The notes: generated by a model from the letters alone, not told the origin. Shown: positions 33,310-43,131, counted from the first letter of the stretch. The stretch: DNA of 64,000 nt from Amycolatopsis acidiphila (GCF_021391495.1 NZ_CP090063.1:5828001-5892000); one strand, 5' to 3'. A program made the numbers and translations.

Positions 33310-34815
33310 TCACCCCACTGCGGCGTTGATCATCGCGCGGCCGACCGGGCCCGCCACCTGCGCGCCCACCGTCGCCAGGTCCAGATGGCCGCCCGAGGTC
33401 ACCACGACCGCCACGGCGATCTGCGGGTTCGTCGCGGGCGCGAACGCCACGTACCAGCCGTACGGCTGCACGTTCTTCGGATCCGGGCCGTGCTCCGCGG
33501 TGCCCGTCTTCGAGGCGATCGTGATGGCCGGGTTCTTGCCCGCCATGCCGGAATGGCTCTCCGACGCCTCCATCATCTGCGTCAGCGTGGCAGCCACGTC
33601 CGGCGAGATCACTTCCGAGTTGAGCGTCTGCGGCGTGAACCCCTCGATGTCCGACAGATCGGGCGCCTGCAGCGCCTTCACCAGCTGCGGCCGCATCTCC
33701 TTGCCCCCGTTGGCGATCGTCGCCGCGATCATCGCGTCCTGCAGCGGCGTCTCCTGCACGTCGAGCTGCCCGATCCCGCTCTGGTACAGCCCGGCCGCCC
33801 CGTTCGGGATGTTCAGGCAGTTCCCGCCGGAGCTCGGCCCGACACACGAGGAGACGACCCCGAGCGGCACCGTGAGATCGCTGCTGCCGAAGCCGAACTT
33901 CGCCGCCTGGGCCGAAAGCCCCGACGCGCCGACCTGACCCGCCAGCGTGGCGAACGCCGTGTTGCACGAGTAGGCCAGCGCGGTCTTCATCGACACCTGC
34001 CCGTCGACCGACTGCGGGCAGGTCTCCCCGTCGAAGTTCTCCAGGGTCGTGCTCGTGCCCGGCAACGTGATCCGCGGCGCGGCCGGCAGGTTGGGCGTGT
34101 TCTCGTCGTCCACGCCGGCCGACAAGGCGGCCGCCGACACCACCAGCTTGAACGTCGAACCCGGCGCATAGGCCTGCGAAACCGCCTGGTTGATCAACGG
34201 GCTGGTGACCGATTGGGGGTCGTAGCCGTTGTACGCGGACTGCGCCGCCGCGGTGTCGTGGGTCGCGAGCTTGTTCGGGTCGTAGGACGGCACGCTGACC
34301 ATGCCGAGGATCTGGCCCGTGGACGGCTGGATGGCGACCGCCGCGCCCGTGAACCCGTCCCGCACCATCGTGTCGTACGCGGCGGCCTGCACCTTGGGAT
34401 CGATGGTCAGCTGGACGTCGCCACCTGCCGTGGCACCGGAGGTGAGGTCGGTGAGCCGCCGCAGCTCCAGCCGGGGGTCGCTGCCGTTGAGGACCTCGTT
34501 CTCCGCGTACTCCAGCCCGTGCGCGCCGGAGGTCACCGAGTAGTAGCCGGTGACCGGCGCGTACAACGGTCCGTTCGCGTACGTGCGCAGGTACTTCAGC
34601 TTGTCGCTGGTCGGCGCCGAGGAGGCCAGGACCGTGCCGTCCGCCGCGGTGACCAGACCCCGCCGGACGGAATACTGGTCGTAGAGCCGGCGGAGGTTGA
34701 ACGGGTTGTTCGCGTACCCGTCGGCGTTGATCCCCTGAATGTAGGAGTCGTTGGCGAGCAACAGAACCACGAGGGTCATCATCAGGATGCCGACTCGGCG
34801 GATCGCTCTGTTCAC
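33310..34815 (-). CDS. penicillin-binding protein, PbpA-type class B transpeptidase
   Basis: 501 residues. One N-terminal membrane helix ('VGILMMTLVVLLLANDSYIQ'), a dimerisation region, then the transpeptidase domain: active-site 'AYAPGSTFKLV' (SxxK), 'ALAYSCNTAF' (SxN) and 'ASKTGTAEHG' (KTG). It cross-links peptidoglycan outside the membrane. PbpA normally sits in the ftsW-pknAB division cluster; here it stands alone, convergent with the ThDP gene (5 nt apart), so it may be a second copy. GTG 34815 chosen because CATACT lies 8 nt before it; ATG-type starts further up lie in the permease promoter. Confidence 0.9.
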   Translation of the reverse strand: MNRAIRRVGILMMTLVVLLLANDSYIQGINADGYANNPFNLRRLYDQYSVRRGLVTAADGTVLASSAPTSDKLKYLRTYANGPLYAPVTGYYSVTSGAHGLEYAENEVLNGSDPRLELRRLTDLTSGATAGGDVQLTIDPKVQAAAYDTMVRDGFTGAAVAIQPSTGQILGMVSVPSYDPNKLATHDTAAAQSAYNGYDPQSVTSPLINQAVSQAYAPGSTFKLVVSAAALSAGVDDENTPNLPAAPRITLPGTSTTLENFDGETCPQSVDGQVSMKTALAYSCNTAFATLAGQVGASGLSAQAAKFGFGSSDLTVPLGVVSSCVGPSSGGNCLNIPNGAAGLYQSGIGQLDVQETPLQDAMIAATIANGGKEMRPQLVKALQAPDLSDIEGFTPQTLNSEVISPDVAATLTQMMEASESHSGMAGKNPAITIASKTGTAEHGPDPKNVQPYGWYVAFAPATNPQIAVAVVVTSGGHLDLATVGAQVAGPVGRAMINAAVG

Positions 34816-34929
34816 AATGGACCAGTATGCGCCCGCACGCGTGTGGTCCCGGTACACCGGGCAAGAAGGGCGTAATACGGCGAAACCTCCCCGTCACACA
34901 ATGGCACGTGCGCGGAAACACGGTCACCC

Positions 34930-34935
34930 TATGGT
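34930..34935 (+). promoter_or_regulatory. -10 box, leaderless NCS1 permease gene
   Basis: TATGGT with 8 nt to GTG 34944. Supports this start over in-frame codons nearer 34827, which lie in the promoter of the divergent penicillin-binding protein gene. Confidence 0.4.
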
Positions 34936-34943
34936 CGCTCCCC

Positions 34944-36545
34944 GTGACGGTCGAAGAAGCTCCCGCGAAAGCTCGTCAGGCCAAGGAAACCCTCGAGGAC
35001 TACACCCTCCGGTTCGCGCCCCGCGGCTACCGCCGGTGGACCCCCGCCGTGGTCGGCGCCTCCGCGCTCGGCGGGATCGCCTACATGGCGGACTTCTCCA
35101 TCGGCGCCGGGATCGGGCTCACGCACGGGACGGTGAACGCGCTGCTGGCGATCGTGGTGGCCGCGGTCATCATCTTCGTCAGCGGGTTCCCGCTCGCCTA
35201 CTACGGCGCCCGGTACAACATCGATCTCGACCTGATCACCCGCGGCTCCGGGTTCGGCTACTACGGGTCGGTGGTCACCAGCGTCATCTTCGCGAGCTTC
35301 ACGTTCATCTTCTTCGCCACCGAGGGCTCGATCATGGCGCAGGGGCTGAGGTACGCGCTGAACCTGCCGCTGTGGCTGGGCTACCTGCTGTCCACTTTGG
35401 TCATCATCCCGCTGGTGGTGTACGGGATGAAAGCGCTGGCGAAGCTGCAGAGCTGGACGAACCCGCTGTGGATCGTGCTGATGGTCGCGCCGTTGGTGTT
35501 CCTGATCGTCAAGGACCCGGGCTCGGTGCGGCGGTGGCTGTCCTACGGCTCGGAATCGGGCGTGAGCACGGCGGCGGTGATGCTCGGCGCGGGCGTGTGC
35601 CTGTCGCTGATGGGGCAGATCGGCGAGCAGATCGACTACCTGCGCTTCATGCCGCCCCGCACGGCCGGGAACCGGCGCGCCTGGTGGACCTCGGTGGTGC
35701 TCGCCGGCCCGGGCTGGGTGTTCTTCGGCGCGGTCAAGCAGGCGATCGGCGTGTTCATGGCGGTCTACATCCTCGGCGCGGTCGGCTCGGCCGCCGCCGC
35801 CGAGCCGATCGAGCAGTTCACCGGGGTGTTCACGCAGCTCATGCCCGGCTGGCTCGTGGTGCCGCTCGCGCTGGTGCTGGTCGTGCTGAGCCAGGTGAAG
35901 ATCAACGTCACCAATGCCTACTCCGGCTCGCTGGCCTGGACGAACTCCTTCACCCGGGTGACGAAGCGCTATCCCGGCCGGCTGGTTTTCGTCCTGGTCA
36001 ACCTCTCGTTCTCGCTGATCCTGATGGAAGCGAACATGTTCAGCTTCCTCAACAACGTGCTGAGCTTCTACTCCAACTGCGCGATCGCGTGGGTGGTCAC
36101 GGTGGCCACCGACATCGCGGTGAACAAGTACCTGCTCAAGCTCTCGCCCAAGCTGCCCGAGTTCCGGCGCGGCATGCTGTACGCGGTGAACCCGGTCGGC
36201 GTGGTGTCGTTCCTGGCTTCGTCGCTGCTGTCCATCGGCGTCTACTTCGGACTGTTCGGGGCCGCGCTGAAGCCGTACTCGCCGCTGGTCGCCGTGGGCG
36301 TCGCCGTGGTGGCGACCCCGCTGATGGCGATCGCCACCCGCGGCCGGTTCTACCTGCGCCGCACCGACGACGGCGTACCCGAGCCGCGCCTGGACGCCGA
36401 GGGCAACCCGAGCGCGACGTTGTACGACTGCGTGGCCTGCGGTGAACCGTTCGAACGCCCCGACGTGCTGGCGAGCGCGACCGGCGGGACGATCTGCTCG
36501 CTGTGCGTGGCCACCGACCGCCCGGCGACGCACGTCCTGCCCTGA
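34944..36545 (+). CDS. NCS1 (cytosine/purine/allantoin-type) permease with C-terminal zinc ribbon
   Basis: 533 residues. About 12 membrane helices with NCS1 signatures: 'FAPRGYRRWTPAVVGASALG' and 'MADFSIGAGIGL' in helix 1, 'LINVTNAYSG'-like 'KINVTNAYSGSLAWTNSF' in helix 8, 'LMEANMFSFLNNVLSFYSN'. Transports a nucleobase or related compound with Na+ or H+. The last 40 residues are a soluble zinc-ribbon-like module: C496-x2-C499 ('DCVACGE') and C518-x2-C521 ('ICSLC'). This is unusual for the family and may be a regulatory domain. The stop lies inside a hairpin. Confidence 0.88.
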   Translation: MTVEEAPAKARQAKETLEDYTLRFAPRGYRRWTPAVVGASALGGIAYMADFSIGAGIGLTHGTVNALLAIVVAAVIIFVSGFPLAYYGARYNIDLDLITRGSGFGYYGSVVTSVIFASFTFIFFATEGSIMAQGLRYALNLPLWLGYLLSTLVIIPLVVYGMKALAKLQSWTNPLWIVLMVAPLVFLIVKDPGSVRRWLSYGSESGVSTAAVMLGAGVCLSLMGQIGEQIDYLRFMPPRTAGNRRAWWTSVVLAGPGWVFFGAVKQAIGVFMAVYILGAVGSAAAAEPIEQFTGVFTQLMPGWLVVPLALVLVVLSQVKINVTNAYSGSLAWTNSFTRVTKRYPGRLVFVLVNLSFSLILMEANMFSFLNNVLSFYSNCAIAWVVTVATDIAVNKYLLKLSPKLPEFRRGMLYAVNPVGVVSFLASSLLSIGVYFGLFGAALKPYSPLVAVGVAVVATPLMAIATRGRFYLRRTDDGVPEPRLDAEGNPSATLYDCVACGEPFERPDVLASATGGTICSLCVATDRPATHVLP

Positions 36546-36568
36546 CGCTTGCGGCGCTGCGCGTCAGG
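36541..36568. terminator. hairpin at the permease stop codon
   Basis: CCTGACGC (36541-36548) and GCGTCAGG (36561-36568), perfect 8-bp arms, 12-nt loop; contains the TGA of the permease gene. No U-tract. Confidence 0.45.
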
Positions 36569-36716
36569 AACGCGGCCTCCTGACGCCGTGCCGCCCGGTC
36601 TCGGCGAACGCGTCCGGCATCGCCCGGCCCATCGGGTCCAGCCGGGTACCGCCGCACGTACTCGCCGGCGACGGCGTCACAGGAGTCGCGGATCGCGGCC
36701 AGCTACGCCGGTTCGG
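36569..36716 (-). other. gap between NCS1 permease and dxs, possible gene relic
   Basis: 148 bp. Read on the minus strand, one frame gives 'LAAIRDSCDAVAGEYVRRYP' and another 'LDPMGRAMPDAFAETGRHGV' right after it, as if one reading frame had been broken by a one-base change. I cannot name the family. It may be the decayed 3' end of a gene, or chance. A stop codon interrupts the upstream part. Confidence 0.25.
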
Positions 36717-38615
36717 TCACTCCGCGGGTTCGGGCTGCGGGTCGAGCACCAGGTTCGCGGCCCACTCGGTGACCCGCCGGGCCACGTCCTGCGCCGTCAG
36801 GCCAACCCTGGCCAGCACCTCCTCGCGCGAGCCGTGCTCGTGGAACTGTTGCGGCACAGCCAGGTCACGCAGCGGGACGTCGCACTCGGCGTCCCGCAGC
36901 ACGGCCGCCAGCGCCGAGCCGAAGCCGCCGTGGCGGCCGCTGTCCTCGACCGTCACCACGAGCCGGTGCGTCTTGGCCAGCGCCACCAGGTCCCCCGGCA
37001 CCGGCACGACCCACCGCGGGTCCACGACCGTCACGCCGATGCCCTGGTCCGCGAGCCGCTCCGCGGCCTGCAGGCCCAGCTGCGCGAACGCGCCGACGGC
37101 GACCAGCAGCACGTCCGCACCGTCCGCCGGCTTGCGCAGCACGTCCACCGTGCCCACGCGCTCGACCGCCGGGACCGAGTCGGGCACGCTGCCCTTGGAG
37201 AACCGCAGCGCGGTCGGCCCGTCGGACACCGCGACGGCCTCGCGCAGCTCCTCGCGCACCGACCGGGCGTCACGCGGGGCGGCGACCCGGATGCCCGGCA
37301 CCATGCCCAGCAGCGACAGGTCCCACATACCGTGATGGCTCGGGCCGTCCGGCCCGGTGATGCCGGCGCGGTCGAGCACGAGGGTGACCGGCTGGCGGTG
37401 CAGCGCCACGTCCATCAGCAACTGGTCGAACGCGCGGTTGAGGAACGTCGAATAGACCGCGACCACCGGGTGCAGCCCGCCCATCGCCAGGCCCGCGGCC
37501 GAGGTCACCGCGTGCTGCTCGGCGATGCCGACGTCGTACCACCGGTCTGGGAAGCGCTCGGCGAACTTGTCCAGACCGGTCGAGCGCAGCATCGCCGCGG
37601 TGATCGCGACGACGTCCTCGCGCTCGTCGCCGATCTTCGCCAGCTCGTCGGCGAACACCGAGGTCCAGCTGCGGCCCTTGGGCTTGGGCAGGCCGGTCTC
37701 CGGGTCGATCGGGTCGGTCTGGTGCATCTGGTCGGCCTCGTGGTTCACCGCGGGCGGGTAGCCATGCCCCTTCTCGGTGACCGCGTGCACGACGACGGGG
37801 CCGCCGAACGCCTTCGCCGCCTGGAACGCCTTCTCCAGCGCCACCAGGTCGTGCCCGTCCACCGGGCCCAGGTACTTCAGGCCGAGGTCGGAGAACATCA
37901 TCTGGGGGCTCAGCGCGTCCTTGATACCGGCCTTCGCCGCGTGCAGCGCCGCGTAGATCGGGCGGCCCACGACCGGCGTGTGCAGCAGCAGCTCCTTGCC
38001 GCCGTCGAGCATGCGCTCGTAGCCCGGCTGCAGCCGCAGCGACGCGAGGTGCTCGGCGAATCCGCCGATGGTCGGCGAGTAGGACCGGCCGTTGTCGTTG
38101 ACCACGATCACCACGGGGCGGCCCGGCTCGGCGGCGATGTTGTTGAGCGCCTCCCAGCACATCCCGCCGGTCAGCGCGCCGTCACCGACCACGGCCACGG
38201 TGTGCCTGCCGCCGCCGGCCAGCTCGAACGCCTTCGACAGACCGTCCACATAGGACAGGGCCGTCGAGGCGTGGCTGTTCTCGACGAAGTCGTGCTCGCT
38301 CTCGGCGCGGATCGGGTAGCCCGCGACGCCCCCGGTCTGCCGCAGCAGGTCGAAGCCCTCGTGCCGGCCCGTGACGATCTTGTGGACATAGCTCTGGTGC
38401 CCGACGTCGAACACGATCGCGTCCCGCGGCGAGTCGAACACGCGGTGCAGCGCCATCGTCAGCTCGACCACGCCCAGATTCGGGCCGAGGTGCCCGCCGG
38501 CACGGCGGACCCGGTCGATCAGGAAGTCGCGGATCTCGCTGGCCAGCTGCTCCAACTGGCCCTGCCCCATGCGCTTGAGGTCGGCCGGACCATGCACGGA
38601 CTCCAGCAACGTCAC
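36717..38615 (-). CDS. dxs: 1-deoxy-D-xylulose-5-phosphate synthase
   Basis: 632 residues. Joins pyruvate and glyceraldehyde 3-phosphate, the first step of the MEP isoprenoid pathway. '[20 protein letters not shown]', '[15 protein letters not shown]', ThDP motif '[20 protein letters not shown]' ending 'VVNDN', and '[20 protein letters not shown]' in the transketolase-like pyrimidine domain. Start GTG 38615 gives '[16 protein letters not shown]', the usual N-terminus, with GAGGTGG upstream; longer frames add residues with no counterpart. Confidence 0.95.
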   Translation of the reverse strand: MTLLESVHGPADLKRMGQGQLEQLASEIRDFLIDRVRRAGGHLGPNLGVVELTMALHRVFDSPRDAIVFDVGHQSYVHKIVTGRHEGFDLLRQTGGVAGYPIRAESEHDFVENSHASTALSYVDGLSKAFELAGGGRHTVAVVGDGALTGGMCWEALNNIAAEPGRPVVIVVNDNGRSYSPTIGGFAEHLASLRLQPGYERMLDGGKELLLHTPVVGRPIYAALHAAKAGIKDALSPQMMFSDLGLKYLGPVDGHDLVALEKAFQAAKAFGGPVVVHAVTEKGHGYPPAVNHEADQMHQTDPIDPETGLPKPKGRSWTSVFADELAKIGDEREDVVAITAAMLRSTGLDKFAERFPDRWYDVGIAEQHAVTSAAGLAMGGLHPVVAVYSTFLNRAFDQLLMDVALHRQPVTLVLDRAGITGPDGPSHHGMWDLSLLGMVPGIRVAAPRDARSVREELREAVAVSDGPTALRFSKGSVPDSVPAVERVGTVDVLRKPADGADVLLVAVGAFAQLGLQAAERLADQGIGVTVVDPRWVVPVPGDLVALAKTHRLVVTVEDSGRHGGFGSALAAVLRDAECDVPLRDLAVPQQFHEHGSREEVLARVGLTAQDVARRVTEWAANLVLDPQPEPAE

Positions 38616-38849
38616 TTTCCACCTCACGTTTCGATCCCTCGACCGTCCGCCCAGTCTACGGAGGAACAAGCTCCCCGCCGCGCCGCGCGCCCGGCGTCAC
38701 ACCAACTGCACGTCCGAACCAGCTACGAGGTTGGCCCGTCCGTGCGCCGGGTCTCACTTGGTCTTGCCACCCTACTCTCCTCGTCCGACCACGGACGGTG
38801 AGAACGTGGTCCGGGTTACCAGCCGGCCGGCCGCCCGGGATGCCCCGCG

Positions 38850-38855
38850 TAGGAT
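38850..38855 (+). promoter_or_regulatory. probable -10 box of the aldehyde dehydrogenase gene
   Basis: TAGGAT in the 279-bp divergent region after dxs; transcript start near 38862, then GGGAGG and ATG 38895. The rest of 38616-38894 holds no feature I recognise. Confidence 0.4.
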
Positions 38856-38894
38856 CCGAACCGGTCAAGAAGGGCGCCTCACCCGGGAGGGTCG

Positions 38895-40373
38895 ATGAAA
38901 GACTTTTTCCTCGCCGGCGAATGGGTCGCCCCGGGCAAGGGCGGTACCAGGGAGATCCGCTGCCCGGCCGACGGCTCGCTGGTGGGCGTGGTCGGCGAGG
39001 GCAGCCGGGAGGACACCGAAGCCGCCATCGCCGCCGCTCGCCGGGCCTTCGACAGCGGGGCGTGGCCGTCCACACCGGCCGGGCAGCGCGGCGACTTCCT
39101 GTTGCGCGTGGCGGAACTGCTCGAGCGTGACAAGGACGCCTACGCCCGCGCGGAGTCGCTGGACACGGGCAAACGCCTGGTGGAGAGCGAATACGACATG
39201 GCCGACATAGCGGCCTGCTTCCGCTATTTCGGCAAGCTCGCCGGGCAGGACGCGGGCCGTGTGGTCGATGCCGGCAGCCCCGACGCGTTCAGCCGGATCG
39301 TCCACGAGCCCGTCGGCGTCTGCGGGCTGATCACGCCGTGGAACTACCCGCTGTTGCAGACGGCGTGGAAGGTGGCGCCCGCGCTCGCGGCCGGGAACAC
39401 GTTCGTGCTCAAGCCCAGCGAGCTGACCCCGCACACCGCGATCCTGCTGATGCGCACGCTCACCGAGGCCGGGTTGCCCGCCGGGGTGGCGAACCTCGTG
39501 CTCGGCGCGGGCCCGGCGGTGGGCGCGCCGCTGTCCGAGCATCCGGACGTGGACCTGGTGTCGTTCACCGGCGGCCTGGCCACCGGCCGGGTCGTCGCGG
39601 CGAACGCGGCGGCCGCGGTGAAGAAGGTGGCGCTCGAGCTGGGTGGCAAGAACCCGAACGTGATCTTCGCCGACGCGGACTTCGAGACCGCCGTGGACTA
39701 CACGCTCACCGCGGTGTTCCTGCACTCCGGGCAGGTGTGCTCGGCGGGGGCGCGCCTGGTTGTCCAGGAGGAGCTGCACGACCGGCTCGTCGACGAGGTC
39801 GTGCGCCGCGCCGAGGGGATCCGGCTCGGCGGCCCGTTCGACCCCGACGCCGAGACGGGCCCGCTGATCTCGGCGGCGCACCTGGCGAAGGTCGAGAAGT
39901 ACGTGGAGACCGCGCTCGCCGAGGGTGCCGTGCTGCGCACCGGCGGCAGGCGGCCCGACGACGAGAAGCTCGCCGGCGGCCACTTCTACCTGCCGACCGT
40001 GCTCGACGACGTCCGGCAGGGGAGCTTCGCGGTGACCGAGGAGTCGTTCGGGCCGGTGCTGACCGTGGAGACCTTCACCGACGAGGACGACGCGATCCGC
40101 ATCGCCAACGACACGCACTACGGCCTCGCGGGCGCGGTGTTCACCTCGGACGCGTCCCGGGCGCAGCGCGTGGCGAACAGGCTGCGGCACGGGACGGTGT
40201 GGATCAACGACTACCACCCGTACCTGCCGCAGGCCGAGTGGGGCGGGTTCAAGCAGTCCGGCTTCGGCCGCGAGCTCGGCCCGACCGGCCTCGGCGAGTA
40301 CCAGGAGGCGAAGCACATCTACCAGAACCTGCGGCCCGCGCCGTCGGGCTGGTTCGGCGGCGGGGGGGCGTGA
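38895..40373 (+). CDS. aldehyde dehydrogenase (betaine-aldehyde/aminoaldehyde type)
   Basis: 492 residues. 'GLITPWNYPLLQTAWKVAPA', catalytic E248 ('ALELGGKNPN') and nucleophile C282 ('LHSGQVCSAGAR'), 'EESFGPVLTVETF' and 'FKQSGFGRELG'. Oxidises an aldehyde with NAD(P)+; sequence style is that of betaine-aldehyde and aminobutyraldehyde dehydrogenases. Downstream is a ruined GMC oxidoreductase of choline-oxidase type, which supports the betaine branch, but 4-guanidinobutyraldehyde from the 31-33 kb cluster is another candidate substrate. GGGAGG precedes ATG 38895. Confidence 0.9.
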   Translation: MKDFFLAGEWVAPGKGGTREIRCPADGSLVGVVGEGSREDTEAAIAAARRAFDSGAWPSTPAGQRGDFLLRVAELLERDKDAYARAESLDTGKRLVESEYDMADIAACFRYFGKLAGQDAGRVVDAGSPDAFSRIVHEPVGVCGLITPWNYPLLQTAWKVAPALAAGNTFVLKPSELTPHTAILLMRTLTEAGLPAGVANLVLGAGPAVGAPLSEHPDVDLVSFTGGLATGRVVAANAAAAVKKVALELGGKNPNVIFADADFETAVDYTLTAVFLHSGQVCSAGARLVVQEELHDRLVDEVVRRAEGIRLGGPFDPDAETGPLISAAHLAKVEKYVETALAEGAVLRTGGRRPDDEKLAGGHFYLPTVLDDVRQGSFAVTEESFGPVLTVETFTDEDDAIRIANDTHYGLAGAVFTSDASRAQRVANRLRHGTVWINDYHPYLPQAEWGGFKQSGFGRELGPTGLGEYQEAKHIYQNLRPAPSGWFGGGGA

Positions 40374-40409
40374 CCGGCGGGTGCTGATCGGCGGCGGGCA
40401 CGGCGGTGG

Positions 40410-40670
40410 CCGGCGGCGGAACCGCAGGCACGGTGGTCGCCGCACGGCGGTCCGCGGCGGGCACGGCGGGCGCGGTGGTGGCCGCACGGTTGTCGGAGGA
40501 CCCATCGGTCTCGGTGTGCGTGCTCGAAGCCGGTCCGTCCGATGTGGACGATCCCGCGATACTGGAGCTGGTGCTCGTCACACAACTCGTGCATCGCGTT
40601 CTGGCCCGGCGGAGGATCTGGACGAGTGGGCGTCGCTCGGCCTGCCCGGCTGGTCGGACGCCGGGCAGGA
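40410..40670 (+). pseudogene. decayed GMC oxidoreductase (choline oxidase/dehydrogenase-like)
   Basis: Three pieces of a GMC N-terminal region in three frames: 'GTAGAVVAARLSEDPSVSVC' with 'VLEAGPSD' (to about 40566), 'SSHNSCIAFW' (about 40573-40605) and 'AEDLDEWASLGLPGWSD' (about 40609-40665). Between the first and second about 50 codons are missing; between the second and third there is a one-base shift. A 42-bp duplication repeats 'GTAGxVVAAR'. No FAD-site start and no C-terminal half remain. It lies directly after the aldehyde dehydrogenase gene, the usual place for a choline-oxidising partner. Confidence 0.75.
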
Positions 40671-40742
40671 CCCAGCGCCATCAGACAGGCCGCCGACCAA
40701 CCACAGAGCGGGCCTCACTTCACGACAAGCCCCCGGAAGAAC

Positions 40743-41924
40743 TCAAACCGGCAACCGCCTCCTCTCAACGGTCAGCTTGGCCTGGTCCGCCGCCGCGCGG
40801 CCGGCCTGCCAGCCATCGCCGTTGGTGATCGAGTGGGTGCGGCGGCCCACCTTCGGGAAGAGGTCGGCGAACAGGACGTCCACCTCCCGGCTGCGCCGGG
40901 CCAGCACCGGCAGCAGACGCTCGTCACCCACCTCCGCCGACACGGCCGAATCCGCCGACGCCAGCCGCTCGCCGATGCGGCCCGCGTACGCGAGCAGGAA
41001 AGCGTGCCGGAACGAGCGGGTGCGCGACTGCCCACCCCGGCCGACCCGCCGCCCGGCCGCGAGCATCGCCTCGGTGGCCTGGACCAGCAACGAGGTCGCG
41101 AGCAGCTCGACGATGTCCAGGTCCACCTCGTGCCCCACCACGGCCAGGAAACCCAGCTTCTCGTACGACACGGCCCGGCACCGGTTCGCCGAAGCCACCG
41201 CCGTCACCAGCGCCGACTTCGCCCCGACATACGGCTCGTCCAGCCAGAACCGCCGCGCCGCCCCGCCCGGCCGCGCGGGCGAGACCAGCGCCTGCTCGAA
41301 CGAGTACCTGCTCATCAGCTCCTGCGCCTTCGCCGACAGCGCCTCGGCCTCCTCCGGGAACTGCGTCGACTCCGCCTTCGCCAGCAACGCCCGCACCCGC
41401 GCCAGCATCTTCTCGTCCACACCTTCACGCGACGGCGACGGCAACGGCAGCTCCGGCAACGCGGGCAACGTCGCGAGCACCGCCAGCGCCCCCACCGCCC
41501 GCGAAAGCGCATGCGCCGGCGCGCAACCACGCCGCCGCGCCCACTGGCTCAGCCGCGGCTCCCCGCCCTGCCACCACACCGCCGCGCCGATCTGGTCGAG
41601 CTGGTCGATCCAGCGCGGATGGACCGTCGCAGCCGGTCTGCGGTCCAGCTCGGCCGCGATCGCATCCGCCGCCAGCGTCGCCGCCTCGGCGTCGGCACGC
41701 CGCGTCGTGATGCGATGGACGTCGTAGGGCTGCCACCCCTGGCGCAACAACCGCGCGACGACCTCCAGCAGCACGAGATCCGCCGCCGTGTCGACGAGCC
41801 GGCCCCGCCCGGCGAACGCCGGACCCGTCAGCTCACGCACCACCGGGTCGCGCACGCGCACCGACGTCGCGGCCCGCAGCAGCAGCCCGGTGATCTGTTC
41901 AAGTTCGTCCACGGTCGGCATCAT
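40743..41924 (-). CDS. DUF2786 family protein
   Basis: 393 residues, soluble. DUF2786 core near the middle: 'KMLARVRALLAKAESTQFPE' with 'EAEALSAKAQELMSRYSFEQ'. The rest, including 'RSFRHAFLLAYAGRIGERL', is a conserved actinobacterial extension. Function unknown; some phage and plasmid proteins carry the same core. The start ATG 41924 lies inside the end of the RNA methyltransferase gene (26-nt overlap); ATG 41942 and 41921 are alternatives. Likely co-transcribed with that gene. Confidence 0.8.
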   Translation of the reverse strand: MMPTVDELEQITGLLLRAATSVRVRDPVVRELTGPAFAGRGRLVDTAADLVLLEVVARLLRQGWQPYDVHRITTRRADAEAATLAADAIAAELDRRPAATVHPRWIDQLDQIGAAVWWQGGEPRLSQWARRRGCAPAHALSRAVGALAVLATLPALPELPLPSPSREGVDEKMLARVRALLAKAESTQFPEEAEALSAKAQELMSRYSFEQALVSPARPGGAARRFWLDEPYVGAKSALVTAVASANRCRAVSYEKLGFLAVVGHEVDLDIVELLATSLLVQATEAMLAAGRRVGRGGQSRTRSFRHAFLLAYAGRIGERLASADSAVSAEVGDERLLPVLARRSREVDVLFADLFPKVGRRTHSITNGDGWQAGRAAADQAKLTVERRRLPV

Positions 41925-43131
41925 GCCCCGACCCACCGACATTTTCCGGCACGACGAGAGCCACGCACTCCACGTGATGCGTCATCGGGAACGCGTCGAA
42001 CGCCCGCAGCTCCGCGAGCCGGTAACCCGATCCGGCGAACGTGGCGAGGTCCCGTGCCAGCGCCGCCGGGTCACACGCCACGTACACGACCCGCGCGGGC
42101 GCACGCTCCACAATGGACTCGACAACCTCGCGCCCCGCGCCGGAACGCGGCGGGTCCAGCACGACCACCTCGGGCCGCCCGGGCAGTCCGGGCAGCACCT
42201 GCTCCGCCCGCCCGCCCCGCCAGCGCACCTGCGGCAGGTCGGCCAGCGCGGCCTCGCCGTCGGCGACCGCCCGCCGCCCGGACTCGACCGCCACGACCTC
42301 ACCGCGGGGACCGACCTGCGACGCCAGCACCGACGCGAACAGCCCGGCCCCGGAATAGAGGTCCCAGACCAGCGCGTCCTGCGGCGCCTTGGCCCACTCG
42401 CCGACGACGGCGGCCAGCGTGTCCGCCGCGGCCGGGTGCACCTGCCAGAACCCGTGCGCGTCGAGCTTCCAGTCGCGGCCTGCCGCGTGCTGCACCGCGA
42501 TTCCGCCGCTGAGCTGCTTGGCGCGGCGCTTGCCCCGCACCACGCTCAGCTCCCGCAGATGCGTCCGCCCGTCGCCGTCACTGGTCACCTCGAGCTCCGT
42601 GCCCGGCCGCCAGCGCCGCGCCAGCACGGGATCCAGCGCGCCCGGTACCGCGATCGGGCAGTCGTCCAGCGCCACCACCTGGTGGCTGCGGTGCGCCCGC
42701 AGGCCCGCGCGGCCGTCCCGGCCCGCGACGAGCCGGACCCGGCTGCGCCAGTCCAGCGGACCGCCGGGCAACGCCTCGACCTCGACCGGCCATTCGATGC
42801 CCGCGAGCCGCGAAAGCTGTTCGGCGACCACCCGCGCCTTGAGCTCGCGCTGGAACTCCGGCGTCGCGTGCTGCCAGTCGCAGCCGCCGCACAGCCCGGG
42901 CGCGGCGAGCGGGCACGGCGGCTCGACCCGTTCCTCCGCCGCCTCGAGCACCCGCACCGCGTCGGCGCGGCAATACGAGCCGCCCTTGTCCTCGGTGACC
43001 TCGACGAGCACGACCTCGCCGGGCAGCGCGTGCCGGACGAACACCACGCGACCCTCCACGCGGGACACGCAGTGCCCGCCGTGCGCGACCGGGCCGACCT
43101 CGGCCTCGAACGTGCGGCCAACCCAGTTCAA
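41899..43131 (-). CDS. class I SAM-dependent RNA methyltransferase (TrmA/RlmD-like, m5U)
   Basis: 410 residues. N-terminal TRAM-like fold, an iron-sulfur cluster motif 'CPLAAPGLCGGCDWQH', Rossmann motif 'VWDLYSGAGLFASVLASQVG', 'VVLDPPRSGAGREVVESI' and catalytic cysteine in 'VVYVACDPAALARDLA'. It methylates a uridine of tRNA or rRNA at C5. It corresponds in position and kind to Rv2689c. Start TTG 43131 overlaps the stop of the transporter gene. Confidence 0.92.
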   Translation of the reverse strand: MNWVGRTFEAEVGPVAHGGHCVSRVEGRVVFVRHALPGEVVLVEVTEDKGGSYCRADAVRVLEAAEERVEPPCPLAAPGLCGGCDWQHATPEFQRELKARVVAEQLSRLAGIEWPVEVEALPGGPLDWRSRVRLVAGRDGRAGLRAHRSHQVVALDDCPIAVPGALDPVLARRWRPGTELEVTSDGDGRTHLRELSVVRGKRRAKQLSGGIAVQHAAGRDWKLDAHGFWQVHPAAADTLAAVVGEWAKAPQDALVWDLYSGAGLFASVLASQVGPRGEVVAVESGRRAVADGEAALADLPQVRWRGGRAEQVLPGLPGRPEVVVLDPPRSGAGREVVESIVERAPARVVYVACDPAALARDLATFAGSGYRLAELRAFDAFPMTHHVECVALVVPENVGGSGHDADRGRT

